From Epiperipatus broadwayi (Eukaryota; Onychophora; Udeonychophora; Euonychophora; Peripatidae), in NCBI GenBank assembly GCA_028023455.1, contig JAQFVV010006220.1, positions 8,725,852 through 8,789,851 of the forward strand: 64,000 bases of DNA, given 5' to 3'. The position numbers and the translations under genes are program-made. Position 1 is the first letter of the stretch. Each line of letters opens with the position of its first letter. Below, piece by piece: positions 1 to 13,155 of the stretch. The notes beneath the pieces are model-generated. The model saw only the letters and a program-made list of their open reading frames with translations. It was not told where the DNA came from and ran no database searches.

Positions 1-1995
1 AATCACACATACAAAAAGTAATGCTTAGAAAGATTGTTGATATAAAAAGATGATGATGACTAAAAATGAATGAGTGGACTTCATCTTTATATTAATAAAT
101 ATATTTGAGCTTTATAAAAAAAAACAAATGGATAATAGAGCAATAGATTTTAGTGTATTTCATAAAATTTAGCCACCTTTTGGGGGATTTTTCAGAGAAT
201 AATTCATTATTTCAAAGATATTTTCAGTAAATTTTCACTCAAACTATGCATTGCCCTTTTATAAATAATTAAACATAAATGAGATTGTAATAATAATCAG
301 CATTAAAAACATCATGCTATATAAAATAAATATCTTATGAGATTGGTGGTTAATTTACATTCATTTTCCCAGAGTTTTATGCACCTTAAAGCCATTCCCA
401 ATATGGAAACATTTTTGCTTTTTAAAAAATATAATTAAACCAAAATCATTTATAAAACTATTAAGTAATATATCAAAAGATGTGAACACATTATTTTATT
501 AAACATAGAAAATTCATAATATCCTTTTTCAACAAAGATACTTGTATAAAATTGAACAATAACACTGACGAATTAAACATAAACTACCTGATTATGTGTC
601 CTATGCAATACCATGTAATTTATTATTAAGATGATAACTTAAACAGTTACCATATAGAGCAATATCTGACATTATCCTTATAATTAAAAAAGAACAACAA
701 TGCTCCTATTTTTATTATATTTCTCATGTTATTGCTTATTTCACAGAATAGTATAATAATTATTTGCATAGCAAATTTGGTTATCCTGGCATCTAAAATT
801 TCTTCATCACAGCAATGTGTAAGATCATTGTAACTCTAGAAAATAAAAATAATAGAAAAAAAGCCTAATAAAAAAACCTACGAATACACCAGAACATATT
901 GCAAACCGATATTTTAGTCTTATGAACTACAATCTTTTAACTTCTCTACAATAAACTTTTCTTTATGAATACTTTATTATATCAGTATAATTCTCCATTG
1001 CATTTTAATTTTTAAACATATTCTCATAATATATTAATCCATATTGCATCTCTAGAATCTCTTTAAGACAATCCTTTTATAGCATAAATGGACATGGTTT
1101 TTGGAAATCATGCTCATATTCATTACAAAATAGTTTATAAAAGTTTAATACTATGCATATGCTTTACATGTCTAATCAAATGAAAATATGGCCTTGCAAT
1201 AGTAGATTAAATAGCATTATACATAACAAGGTGAATAATATAGCAAGTGGTTTTGTAATCTTGCCATTAATTTAAATTATAAGTAAAAATGAAGAAAAAT
1301 AATTAATCACTGGAAGAGTAAAATTATAATATAAATATAAGTCTAGCCACTTCAATCAATTCAAGTTTATCTTGCTCCATAAAATAATACTTCAAATATT
1401 AATACCTTTATAAATTGTAGACTGTTGTAAAACAATAGAGAACAGTCTTTGATTTATATATACCTATAGATTACCATCAAATTTTGGGCGCTTTATTCCA
1501 AGAAAAATATATTTCGTTAACAATAAAATTGTATATCCAATTAATTACTGATTTAAATGTTGAAGAAAATATGGGAAATAAAATAATAAGCACAAGAGTA
1601 TTCTTTATTTCAAAAATCCAGAAGAATCTCAAAGTTCTATTGAAAAATATAAAGATAACAATATTAAAGTGCAGTGGTGCTTTGCCTCACACTCACACAA
1701 TAAAAAGAAGTATTTATAAAATAAACTATATATATAATAAATTTTTATGAAATCACGCTATAAAGTATTTTTAGATCAAAATTTCAGATCTAAGTATTGC
1801 ATCTGTCATTTTCTTTATTTTCTTGTATTGTAAATTCAAAAATATATCTTTAATTTTTATACTTTATTTATATTGTCAGTTGTATATTTTTATGTATGTA
1901 AACCTTTTACATAATAAACTTTCAGCATAAAAATATAACAGTAGCAACTCTCTATGTTAGTGCCAACTAATGTAAGCTTGAGTGACCAAATGCAT
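1..1995. other. intron sequence, nothing recognised
   Basis: A+T-rich sequence downstream of the last nompC exon in gene orientation. The 88-codon open frame at 1484-1750 has no recognisable domain and a composition typical of chance frames in A+T-rich DNA. No repeats or RNA genes were recognised. Confidence 0.6.
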
Positions 1996-2490
1996 AAATA
2001 ATTCCTATCCTTAGTGTTTAAATCCTTATTCTTAGACAGGTTTCTGGTTTTTTCCCTTTATCAGTGAAGCTTGGCAACCAAAATTGGAAATAATGTAAAC
2101 ATGCATGAAAAGTTTCCTTTAATTTTATTTTATTTGTCAAACTAAAATCTTTAAAAATCAGCCTACAGTTTTGAATCTAAGTCAATTTGCTAGATAGAAC
2201 TGAAATGGAAGACTGCTCATCTTATTATAATTTTTAATCTGAGATATTGATCATTTGTTACTATTATTAACATTCCTAAAAATAATAATGCTCATAGTCA
2301 ATGAAAAATTGGATTCAGATCTATATAAGTGTTCAAAATCTTAAGCTAACTTGAATTTCACATTTTTAACTTGACAAATAAAGTAGAATTAAATGTGAAT
2401 GTTGGATGCATATTTATATTCCTTCCAACTTTGAATCTCTCATTGATAAAGACAAGAGCCAGATATGCTGGTCTGTGAATGGAAATTTAA
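1996..2490. repeat. dispersed repeat family member with inverted arms
   Basis: The left part (about 2000-2190) contains TTTATCAGTGAAGCTTGG and, further in, GAATCTAAGTCAATTTGC. The right part (about 2300-2480) contains CTCTCATTGATAAAGACAAG, preceded by GGATTCAGATCTATATAAGT. These are the same family read on opposite strands, so the segment is a diverged inverted repeat with arms of roughly 180 bp. The related forward motif GCCTCATTGATAAAGGCAAA recurs at about 54.9, 58.0 and 61.3 kb. No coding capacity is seen, so a non-autonomous element is likely. Confidence 0.55.
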
Positions 2491-3119
2491 ATACTATAGA
2501 GAAGAATTGTTTGAATATATTGCAAATATTTATATGTTATTTATTTTTTACTTAAAAGAACAACAACAAATAAAAAATACAATGTATTATATACAAGTTC
2601 AGAAGTTTATTTCTTAATAAAAATTTAAATCTTAAAATTACAAGTGAAGATCATCAAAAAATGTGTAACAAAAATATACAAGTAAATTCTAATCAAATTA
2701 TCTCAAGTTATGACATCATTCATTGATGGCAGATAGATCTTCAAATTAGGTGCAAATAATTCATAGAAGCCTAAATCAAAAGTATGCAAGATTATGTTTA
2801 AGAATCACCACAAAAAGTCTAATACACTCAAAACCTTTATTTTCATTATAGTTTATAATATATTTCAGCCTTATATATTGCTAATTAGGGCAAAAGTGGT
2901 GTTGATTTTATAATTATAATCAAACACAAATAACAATAAAAAAACTAAGAGTGAAATTGACCCAAGATAGTGTCATTTTAAATTTATTAGGAGACAATGC
3001 CTAAGACACAAAATTAAAATAAAATATTAACATTGTTAATGTTTGTATGTTTTTTATTTATTAAAAATTACAATCAAGATCTTTGTGAAATAATATTAAA
3101 AAAGGAAAACAATATTTAC
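2491..3119. other. intron sequence, nothing recognised
   Basis: A+T-rich intron directly downstream of the nompC exon at 3120-3221. No exon resembling the next ankyrin repeat and no named repeat was found. Confidence 0.55.
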
Positions 3120-3221
3120 CTCTTGTGGAGCATTAACATCAGCTCCACTTTTTATTAACATTTCCGCACATTTCTCGCCATCATCAGTGCGAGCAGCAAT
3201 ATGTAAAGCAGTTTCCTGAGC
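3120..3221 (-). CDS. nompC: nompC ankyrin exon 4 of 4
   Basis: This exon is 102 nt and 34 residues, starting AQETALHIAARTDDGEK and ending SGADVNAPQE. On the minus strand the acceptor is TTTTATCTAG and the donor GTAAATATTG. It continues exon 3 in frame: ...LQGSK joined to AQETALHIAAR reproduces the NOMPC order in which a repeat with QETPLHIAAR and KDG.RCA.MLLKSGA follows the VVETLLG repeat. It is too short and too interrupted to give an open frame from a methionine. The next expected repeat (a GETA/GQTP-type start) was not found in the 3.1 kb to the left end, so the following intron is at least 3.1 kb. Confidence 0.9.
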
Positions 3222-5458
3222 CTAGATAAAAGACAATATCATACTACATGTACATATATTGTGTCAAATTAATAATAGATTCTAAATTATGCACATAATA
3301 ACTAATAAAATTAAAATAAATGTGATAAATTTAATGTCCTCTTTTGGAGTATGTGTATTACATTGAAAAAATATTTAAGCATGCAATAAAATTCATTACT
3401 AGCCTTCCCTGCTTGCTGTTTTCTGCATCTTATCAACCAACTATTGTTTCTAGTCTACTGCCCAATATAAATCCTGTAATCCATCATGATGCCTTAGTTC
3501 TCCCTCCTCACTATGCCTAACCAGTCTATTACCATCACTCATGATATCTCAGATTTAAATGCACACAATTTTTTTTAAAAAAATTCTGCTTATATAAGAG
3601 AAAGTTAATAAATAGTCTAATAAAAGTAAACCAACTATAAAATTAGAAATTTTCTACATATATTGCTAGATAGCAGCATAGCCCAATTTGCTAACAATAT
3701 ACATAATAGGCATAATATTTATTAACTAATTTCAGAAGTTTAGATGGTGATCATATTTAAAAAGTTTTTTTTTAAAAAGTAGCATGCTGATAGAACTTTT
3801 ACATGGACATAAGATACAAGGACTTATTGCAAAAAGTATAAGCATTTCCTGTCAAGATATTTATAACTGGCTATGCTGATTAAAAGACTGAAAAATAGAC
3901 AAAAGATTTCTATGCTCTATATTTAATAGGCAGATAGTGTAATGGGACAATAGAGATTATGTTTTTATGATCATATTTTACTGCATTTCTAATAAATATT
4001 ATACATTTATAGAAATGAATATTTTTTGAATTCAAGCTTCTAAGACTCATCTTTAAAACAAATAATTTATATGTTAACTTTTTTATTGTGATGAAAAGAG
4101 CAGATCTGCTGATCATTAGCCATGAGTTCCATGAGATGTTACATATGGACCAAAATCACGAGTAAAGAGTAGAACAATGAGGTGTTTCATTTTATTCCAC
4201 TTAGTACACTTTTTTTGAGGGCTGCAGATATATATAATAATAGAAAGAAAATTATGACAATATTTAAAAAATATATATTATCACACCTACATTTTAATTT
4301 CCTAAATCAATAGACAGAAAAAAAGAAATGTAATTGATATTCAATCTTCTACTTCCTCTTTCAAATGAATTTCATTTTTTCTGATTTTATAAAGTCATAA
4401 TTTATAATAATAAAAAATCATAATTCATATACACAATGCAATGTGATATTTTAGTATGATTAATCTGAGTAATTTTCTAAAGTCTTGAAAGATTGTTATA
4501 TTACAACAAGAATTTGAAAAAAAATATATTTGTTGCTGCTAATAAATTATTATTTTTTTAAATTTTAAAACTAATTCCTATTTAAACTTTAAAAGTAAAT
4601 TTAATAATATACTTTTCTAAAATAAATTAAACATTCAGAGAACTTTAATATTACGAAAAGAACAATAAAATTAGATTGTTCGATTTTAAGTTATCCCCAA
4701 AGTAATGTTTGGTGGATGTTTATCTGATATTAAGGAACAGCTAATAGTGAATCATAAGCATTTTTAGAAATAAGTAATTTCAGTGCTATAAATATCTTTA
4801 TATTAATCCTACTATATATGCACTATAATTTACTTATATATAAGTGTGTGCATATGGAGTACATTGAAATAGAAATTTCATGGTGGGTGTAGAACAAACA
4901 TAAATAGATTTGATATATACATGATATAGAGGAATTAGTCAAAAATGAGTTGAAAACTCAGAGAGAAAGTAAGTACATTAGGCACAAATGCTACAAAAAG
5001 TATATATAAATGTGTGGACTAAATGTGAGTGGATAACAGTACATAAATATATTGCATAATTACAGACTGAAAATATAAAAATATACAGTTTTGTAATAAT
5101 AATTATATAAAGATATCTATTTTAGGTTTTACATTGAACAAAGTTAATTATTTATGAATGTTTCTTATATTTTTAATTCTTAAGTTTTGCAGCTGTTATT
5201 AATATATAATTATTCATATAGTAAACAAACATGGATATTAACAAGCATCAGCCAATGTGGTAAGTTTACTGACTTTCTACCTGTAAGTTTAAGCTCAAGA
5301 AACATCATGTTCTTTATTCTCAATTGCCTGATAGTTTTCACCTGAAATGTCAGTTGAGGGTTCCTAAAGGCAGGATAAATTATGTATGTGTAAATCAATT
5401 CTTTTTTAAAATTATATTTATTATGACAGTCACACTAAATTATAATTCTTATTCTTAG
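3222..5458. other. start of the 32 kb nompC intron, nothing recognised
   Basis: A+T-rich intron without recognisable coding or structured elements. Short open frames (for example 3910-4116 and 5210-5398, minus) look like chance. Confidence 0.55.
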
Positions 5459-8160
5459 ATGATTGTAAATCACCAGCCAAAGCCGCGATTGGTGATTGAA
5501 GGCTGAAGGTACTAAGAATCCTCTGATTGCGAACTCATGTTGCTATTTGATGATGACTGTTTATTTAGTTTTTTATAACTGCAGATCATTATTAAGTAAA
5601 GAAAGATTACATGAATTGGAAGAAATTTGTAATATAAAATGGGATGTTGTTGGACATTGTGATATTAAAAAAAAAGTTGAAGTGACAATTTATTTGCAAA
5701 GTGGGCATGTACTTTACTATTAAGACACAAGTATTGGAAGCACAAGTGAAATCGAATTTATTATAAATAAAAAGTGGAAGAACAACATTGTGGAGATTAA
5801 TATAATATCAGATAGAGTGGCAAAATTAGCTATTCAATTTAAAGAAAAATTCCAAATGTTGATAATGCAGGTTTTTGCTCCAGAAAGTTCTCATTATGAT
5901 GAAGAAATAGAGGATTTTTATATAGATGTATAAAATACTATTGAAATTATCATGGAAGACTTTAATGATACAAGTGAAAAATGATTGAAAATGCTGCGGA
6001 TAAATTTGGCTATAGTGACAAAAATGAGACAGGAACACAAGCAAGTGCAATTTTCAGAAAAAAAAACTAAATATATTCAATTTTTTTTTTTTTAAAAAAA
6101 ATGCTAAATAGACATGATTATGAAAGAATCCAAATAAAGTTACGCAGAATTGGATTTTATTTTGACTAACATAAAATATGTAGAATTGGATTATATTTTG
6201 ACTAACAAAAAATACGTACTTCGTTTTGTAATGTTTTAATGGGGTCAACACAAAATGTAATTATTGATTACTGAGATAAAATATGTGTTAATGCAAAACT
6301 AAAGAATGAAGAGTATTTAAAAAGACACTACTGAGAATTGATATTCCTAATCTTCAAAAACATTTCAATAAATTTAAATTAATTTTAAAGTATTGCCAGA
6401 ATTTGAAGATAATTCAAACTTAATTGAGATAAATAAGAAGATAACTAATACTCTATTAAGATCTGTAACAAAGATAACTGGCATAAAAAATGTAGTTATT
6501 CACCAGCGAATTTTCAATTGAACAAAAGAAGATATGAAGAAGAAATATGAAAATATTTAAAAATAATAAATTAAGAAGAATTAAATATCTAAAGTTTTGT
6601 TGAACAGTATGAAAAGATTTAATAGTGATATAAGAAAATATCACTTTAAATTAACAAAAAGCTATAGATGAGAATAAACATCTCAAAAATGTAAAGCAAT
6701 ATCTTGGTATCGAAAGAAAAGTTATTTCTACAATAAGAAGATGGAGCTATTACTAAAAAAAGTGATGATATACATGAAAGAATTCTACAAAGAATTATAT
6801 AGTAATAAAAAATAAGAATGCATATTAACCACTACCAATTACTACATCTGAAATGCCAAGCATTTTAAATAAAGAGGTGGCATATGAAATTCTATGAAAA
6901 AGGGAAGAAACAAAAGAATGTTGGCATAACTAAATTTCTAAATGATAAAAATGTACCAGTTCTTTGGAAGAAATACTGATATTTAAGAAAGGTAAAAAAG
7001 AAAATATTAGAAATTACAGATATTTAAGTCTTTTTATACCAAAATAAATACAATTCATTTTTAGTGAACTTTGGATTCAAACCAACCAAAAGAACAAGCT
7101 GGATTTAAAAGTGGTTTTTATCACAGTGGATCATATTGAGAGAAATTATAGAAAGGACCAATGGATATGAATTGCTATTATACTTTGGATTTGAAGATTA
7201 TGAGAAGGCATTTGTTCCAATAAGTATTTCTACAGTGATTAAAGCTTTGTATTATCAAGATATAGACTTAGATGATGTTCATATTCTAAAGAATATTTAT
7301 CAAAATATAACAGCATTGATTAAATTATATGGTGACACCAAAAAGAGTAATACTAATAAAGGTGTATAACAGGGGCATTTCTATATATTCTAAATTATTT
7401 TGTGAATTAAAATAGGAAGCTAAGTCATAAAAAATTCAAGACAATACATAAGTCATTTAGATTTTACAGATGATGTGTTTGCATTGCAAATAGAACCCCA
7501 AGAAATATTGCAAGAATTATGAAATAAAAATATGAAAGTGGATTAAGTTAAATATCAAAAATAACTGTAGTAATATTCAATTGATTTTCTCAGAAGGAAA
7601 TAAAAATTGCTAAGCTTAATTAAAAAAAGTTAATAGCTTTAAACATTTTGGTCAGATTAACAATACAGATAGAAACATAACAGATGAAATTAATCACAGA
7701 ATTAAACTTGGATAAAATGCTATTAGTAGAAATAACTTTATATTAAAAAGAAATATGCCTATAAGTTTTCAACAATAGTATTTATCAATTCTTATTTATG
7801 AATTTGAGACTTAGACACTTAATACAAGAGCAATTTAGACACTTCAGGCTACTCAATGGAGTATGTTGGAATAACAAAAATAGACTGACAGAAGAGACAA
7901 GTATTATTGACATCATTGAAAGAATTACAAAATGTAATGAAACTGATCTGGTCATATTGCAATAAGAGATAATAATAGCTATAAACAAGATCACAAAGAC
8001 TGTAAAGACCTAGAAAAAACCCATATAAGAGATAGAAGAATGAACTAAGGAAGCTTTCTGATGTGATGTAGATAAAAGAGACTATGGGTTAGAAAAACTG
8101 GATTAAATGTGGAAGAAATCTTCATTCTGCAGTGGATGAGGATAATGATATTTTAAAAAC
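5459..8160 (+). mobile_element. RTE-like non-LTR retrotransposon, decayed copy 1
   Basis: This is a broken retrotransposon polyprotein with endonuclease and reverse transcriptase parts. Endonuclease: the frame from 5496 reads YNCRSLLSKERLHELEE, KWDVVGHCDIKKK and QSGHVLYY, meets TAA at 5721-5723, then continues in the same frame with INKKWKNNIVE, ISDRVAKL, QVFAPESSHYDEE and MEDFND. This is the order of apurinic-endonuclease motifs in RTE-type elements. Reverse transcriptase: EQAGFKSG near 7096, then YFGFEDYEKAF (motif A), LLKLYGDTKK..KGV*QG (motif B) and HLDFTDD near 7450 (motif C). The tail has NRNITDEINHRIKLGW-like residues and LEKLD..WKKSSFCSG before about 8150. Many stops and frame changes make it inactive. 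It is inserted antisense to nompC. Clade assignment is from motif style only. Confidence 0.82.
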
Positions 8161-8239
8161 CAAATTATGAAAACTCATTGTTTTAAAAGTTAAAAAATTA
8201 AATACAGTGAATTTATACAAAAGATATTTTCAATTAAAT

Positions 8240-8350
8240 TCACTTACTGCTGTTATAGAATGGCAAACTCTGAAACTCAAAAACCAGGCGCTATCTTTCC
8301 AGCTTTGTCATTCCAGTGCTCAAACTTCTTATGGATATCATAACAATAAA
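8240..8350 (+). repeat. SINE fragment (tail of the tRNA-derived family)
   Basis: Contains a degenerate box-B region and the tail CCAGTGCTCAAACTTCTTAT followed by a CATAACAATAAA-like end. This tail is shared with the copies near 15.2, 26.6 and 44.5 kb. The 5' tRNA-like part is poorly preserved. Confidence 0.45.
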
Positions 8351-10782
8351 TCATTTATTATTTAAAGGAAAAAACATATTATTTTTTAAAAATTCATTTC
8401 CTCTCAGGATAAAAGACATTTGTCCAGAACTTGATTTTAAAAAAATCGTTTGATGTAAGATTCATTACAGTTTATGATATAGGACAATTGATTAGCTAGA
8501 ATAAAGTGTGTCAATCAATAGCAAACAATCATATTAATAATCTGTCTTATTTCTTGGTCATAAATATTCAATTGACTAATTATTTGACCTGCTTTTAGAT
8601 AAAAGATATGTAAATATATGGTCTCCAATAAATGTAATATTACTTTGTTAATCATACATTTACAAACACAGACAAATACTTTGTTATTTAGAAAAAGAAA
8701 AATATTTGTAGCTATTAATTATTAAAAAAACAAACAATATATAGCTCATATTTTATAATGATTGCTTAACACAAAAGGCTGTAAAATCTTCCTGTTAAGT
8801 TATCCTGATTTAATTTTAACTACTAACATTTGAACTCAAATTGTGCCAAGATAACAGATGCTAGGAGCAGAAAACACTTTTACGATCTGCAGCTGCAGAA
8901 AAACGAGATTAAAGGTTTTGAACTAATAAAAAAAATAGAGGTGAAACTGAACATTTTTTTAAAACAAATAATACAAAAAGAAAAATGACTTTGTAAAATG
9001 TTTTGCCACAAGATTAACGCAACAGCGACTCTTAAGAGTAATATATATATGAAGTTTTCTAACAGAGTCGAAACTAGTATTATAATGCTTATGTTGTAAA
9101 AAAAGTTTCGTATTTAAACAAATTTCAATAAGACATTTACACGGCAATACGTTCTTTATGCATGCAATATAAAATATTTGTATCGTTACTTTTTTAGAAC
9201 ATATAATATTTGAGCAGAAAAGTGATAGTTAAGCTAATAATAAATTAATACTTGATTTCTCAATTATTCCAGTATTCAAACAGCATCATTAGCTAATAGC
9301 TAAAATTCTGTGTTTTGCTGTGTCCATTCTATTTTATTTGTGGGTATTAACTTTTTGCATCAACACATCTAAAAATATATAATTATTATTTTTATTGCTG
9401 ATTTTTTCCCTCATTTATTTATTAGTTTTCATTTCTGTTTACATATAGGCATAAATTCAAGAGCAGAACAATTCACCCTACTCTAGAGCTATCTTCTGTA
9501 AAATTGAATACAATGCACACCAGATGATTTAGGGTAAAATATGTCCATTTTACCAATTTTTTACCTTTACCTTTGTTATTGAAAACTAAAATTCAAAGCT
9601 GGAGCTAATACATTTATACATTTTTAAAATCTTGCTCTCCTTTATATTATTCAAGTGAATATCCTAAAATAAAATAAAAAACTTCTAAGATTTCTTTTCA
9701 TATGTCATAGCATTGGCCGGGATGCAAACATACAACCATCTGCAAACAACTATTTTCTTGCAAGGCAGCTGCGATGACCTCTTGGCTAATTTGAACCCAA
9801 TTTTCATTGATTAAGACATAAAGAAAAGACCCCAAAACTAATATGCAGATAGAGATAATACAAAACTATGCCATCTGATATCCACCATTTTTTCAAACTT
9901 ACAATATATAGTTCTAAGATAGGATAAAGAGATGTGTTAAGCTTAAGAAAAAGTCATATAATATTGTTGTTGGTATGTATATATTCATGTATGTTTTTGG
10001 ATATCTTTAATTTATAATTAACAAAGATTTTACCATACATTAAGTTAGTGTTTAACACATCCCCAAATGAAAGGGTTAAAGATTATGATCAATGCTATAA
10101 TACTATTCTATATTGGATTAACAATAATTATTTTAGTCAGAATAGATAGAATAAATCCACAAAATTTTGTCAGCACAATCAACTGCCATTCTTAAATCAA
10201 AAAAATATTTCTGACTTTTTTAAATGTGTTTTCCATATTATTAAGATTACAATTTCTAAATTTGAAGAATTTATTTCATGTTGAATAATATAAGATTCAA
10301 AAATATTTACATAAGTGAATAAAAAAAGCATTGGATAAAAAATACATCAGTAATAACTTTGAGTATTTTAAAATCTTAAGAATTCTATTAATAAAAATTA
10401 AGAAAGAATATGTTTTGGAAAAAAAATAATGTGAGATGTAATGCTCACTGGAATTAATAATTTTGAATTTTAAAGAAATGCTAGAACAGGAAAATATCTT
10501 TGTTTTTTTTTTTCATGAGTATTCACACAATCTAGAAACATAATCAAGATTTTAATTTTAATATTTTTTTAAAAATAAAAGTGTGGATTTAATCACTAAC
10601 TGTTATATCTTTATTTCCACAATTATGGATAATAAAACAAACTTAAATATGAGAAATGAATTAAATGCAAAATAAGTAAATGAGAGACAATAAATGCAAT
10701 AGACTAATTATTTAATAATATATATACATTTCAGAATCCAAACTTGATTATATACAAAATATATTTTCTATGTATTCTAAAT
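8351..10782. other. intron sequence, mostly nothing recognised
   Basis: A+T-rich. A less A+T-rich patch at about 9715-9830 (GCATTGGCCGGGATGC..., GGCAGCTGCGATGACC) looks like the remnant of a repeat but was not identified. No gene is supported. Confidence 0.5.
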
Positions 10783-13155
10783 CAGAACTTATCAAACTGG
10801 GACTGCAGTCCTCTAAGATGCCATAGATCTTATAAAGAGTAACCATGAAGTAAATTCCATAACTTTAAATTAGAAGTAGATAATTAAATTTATTATTAAA
10901 TGCAGGTATTTTATTTAAATTTTAATGTGAAAATTTATATATTATATTATGTAACATGATCTAATGATCACTCTGTTTATTTTAATGTGCATTTGATAAT
11001 TCTTCATTAAATATTTAATCCTGAGCTGGATAAGTGGGTAATAAAGATAAAATGTATTCTTAGAGGTTAGTCAGTCAAATGCAGTGAAGACCAAAGAATC
11101 CAAGTTACAAGTGACAGTATTTCACATTGTGTCAGGATTGGCAAAATCATCCATATTACTTTCAACACCAGATGGCATCATGAGAAATAATTTATATAAG
11201 TATGATTATTTTTATTTCAACTATGGATTTGTATCTTTATATAATGACCCGCACAAGCCTACATGTACAATCTGCAGGAAATAGTGGTCAAATGATTGTA
11301 CGAGATCTGAGAAATTTGATCTTCATTTAAATACTGTCCATAGTGAATTTAAGAGTAAGATCAAAGAATTTTTTGGAAGAAAAATTGAAGAATTAAAATG
11401 GTAAACTAAGGTTTTTCAAAGCATATTAAATTAAATGACAAATTGTAAAAGCTTTTTTCAAAATTTGCTTTAATAATTGCTATAACAAAAAAAACAACAA
11501 CCCTTGTACAATTAGCAAAAATCTCATCTTAGTAACAGCAATAAAAATTTGCAAATCTATCCATGATTCCAAAATATCAAAACTTTAAAAAAATCTCTGC
11601 ATCCAATGATACAATTATTAAGACTAGATAAGATAGTATTGACAATAATATCTTGCCTGCACTGTTATTATGAATCGATCAAAGTACTATAATTATTATA
11701 CAATTTGATGATTCAATTGACAATATGAATAATGCTAATTTAATGGGTTTTTTTTAGATTTCTGAATAGTTTGACAATTCATGAAGACCTGCTGCTTCAT
11801 AGAAATCTCTCAGCACAACTAAAGGAAGAGATATATGTAAAAACTTGAATATTTTTTAACTGAATGGCAAAAATGCAATGGGGTTTGCACTGCTAGAATG
11901 GAACCATGATTGTCATGACTTTTGAGTCTTTTAGGAAAATTAAAAAAGGTTTCTATGAATTCATTGTATTATCTGCAGAAAAAAAAACTGGTATTTTGAT
12001 CTACAAAAAAATTGCTTAGTAAAATGTTATCAAAAGTTTTTACAATAGTTAATTATTTAAAAAGTAATTCCCCTAATATAAAACTCAAATTTTACACCCG
12101 AGAAATGAACTCCAATTATGAATCTCTTTAATATCACAGGAAGTAATAAGCCTATCCTGGCAGTAAAATTCTAGAGAGTTTTAATTATATTTTTTTTTTC
12201 TCAGTAAAAATGCAACATTAGCATCTCATTTTACTGATCAAAATTGGATACATTTGCTTTCTTAACTAACATATTTTTTCAAAAAAGTAAATTGAATTTT
12301 TCTCTACAAGCAAAGGTAAGCATTTCAAAATAAACTTTATGCATAGTTAAAAAAATTTAGGGATAATAATACGGAAATGTTTACCTTTTTCCATGAATTT
12401 CTTGAAGAAAATAACATTTTATTGCCAGAAGAAAATAACAAGAATAATAATTAACCATCAGGATTTTTTTTAAAATATTTTCCTAACTTAAATTTAGAAA
12501 GAAGAATATTGCTGGATAAGAACATTATTTATTCCATCCCTATAATTTAGCAAAGTTTCCCGGCCATTTTTTTTTTAAAAAAACTAATTGACTTGAAAGC
12601 AAATTCAATCTTTGAATTCAGAATTTTGCAATAAGAATTATGAGAATTTTGGATCCATTGGAAAAGAACATCCTTCAATGGTAAACACAGCTTTAAATAT
12701 TATTTCCATTTGTATCTACATATTTTATGATATAGCATTTTCATCACTATTATTAATTAAAAATAAGCATATATATTGTTTATCAATGAATACCATTGAA
12801 AAAAATCTAAGAATTATAGTGTCAAATATTTCACCCTATATTGGTGTTTTGTATAGCAATATTCAAACATATTCATCACATTAAATTGTTATTAAAATCT
12901 CTTTTGCTGAATTATTCAATTTTTGTTTTGTGTTTCATATATAACAATATTTGCAATGTTTGTAATTTTTTAAATATTTTGTATTGTAATGAAAATATAA
13001 ATAAGAAAATTATTTAAATAAATTAAATATAAATACTATAAAATTGTATAATAACAGCATATGTTCTTTATTAAGAATTTTTTGTTTCAGAGTCTGTGAA
13101 TGTTTCTAGATATTCCAGGGGAATCTTTATATCAATGACTTTTAGAAGCCACTTT
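10783..13155 (+). pseudogene. hAT transposase relic, ZBED5/SCAND3-like
   Basis: Decayed DNA-transposon gene. A BED-type zinc finger is visible: CTIC (11264-11275), then, after one in-frame stop at 11282-11284, DLHLNTVHSEFKSK with histidines at 11324 and 11339, in the same frame. FFGRKIEELK follows, as in ZBED5/SCAND3-type proteins. Further on, scattered over frames, are IHEDLLLHRNLSAQLKEEIY (11.78-11.84 kb) and KKGF..F (11.95 kb). TEMFTFFHEFLEENNILLPEE (about 12.37-12.43 kb) is followed by a C-terminal dimerisation-like stretch near 12.60-12.88 kb. The edges are guessed: CAGAACTTATCAAACTGGG at 10783 resembles a hAT terminal repeat, and AGTCTGTGAATGTTTCTAG with AGAAGCCACT near 13.09-13.15 kb resembles the other end. 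No convincing 8-bp target duplication was found. It cannot encode a working transposase. Confidence 0.72.
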
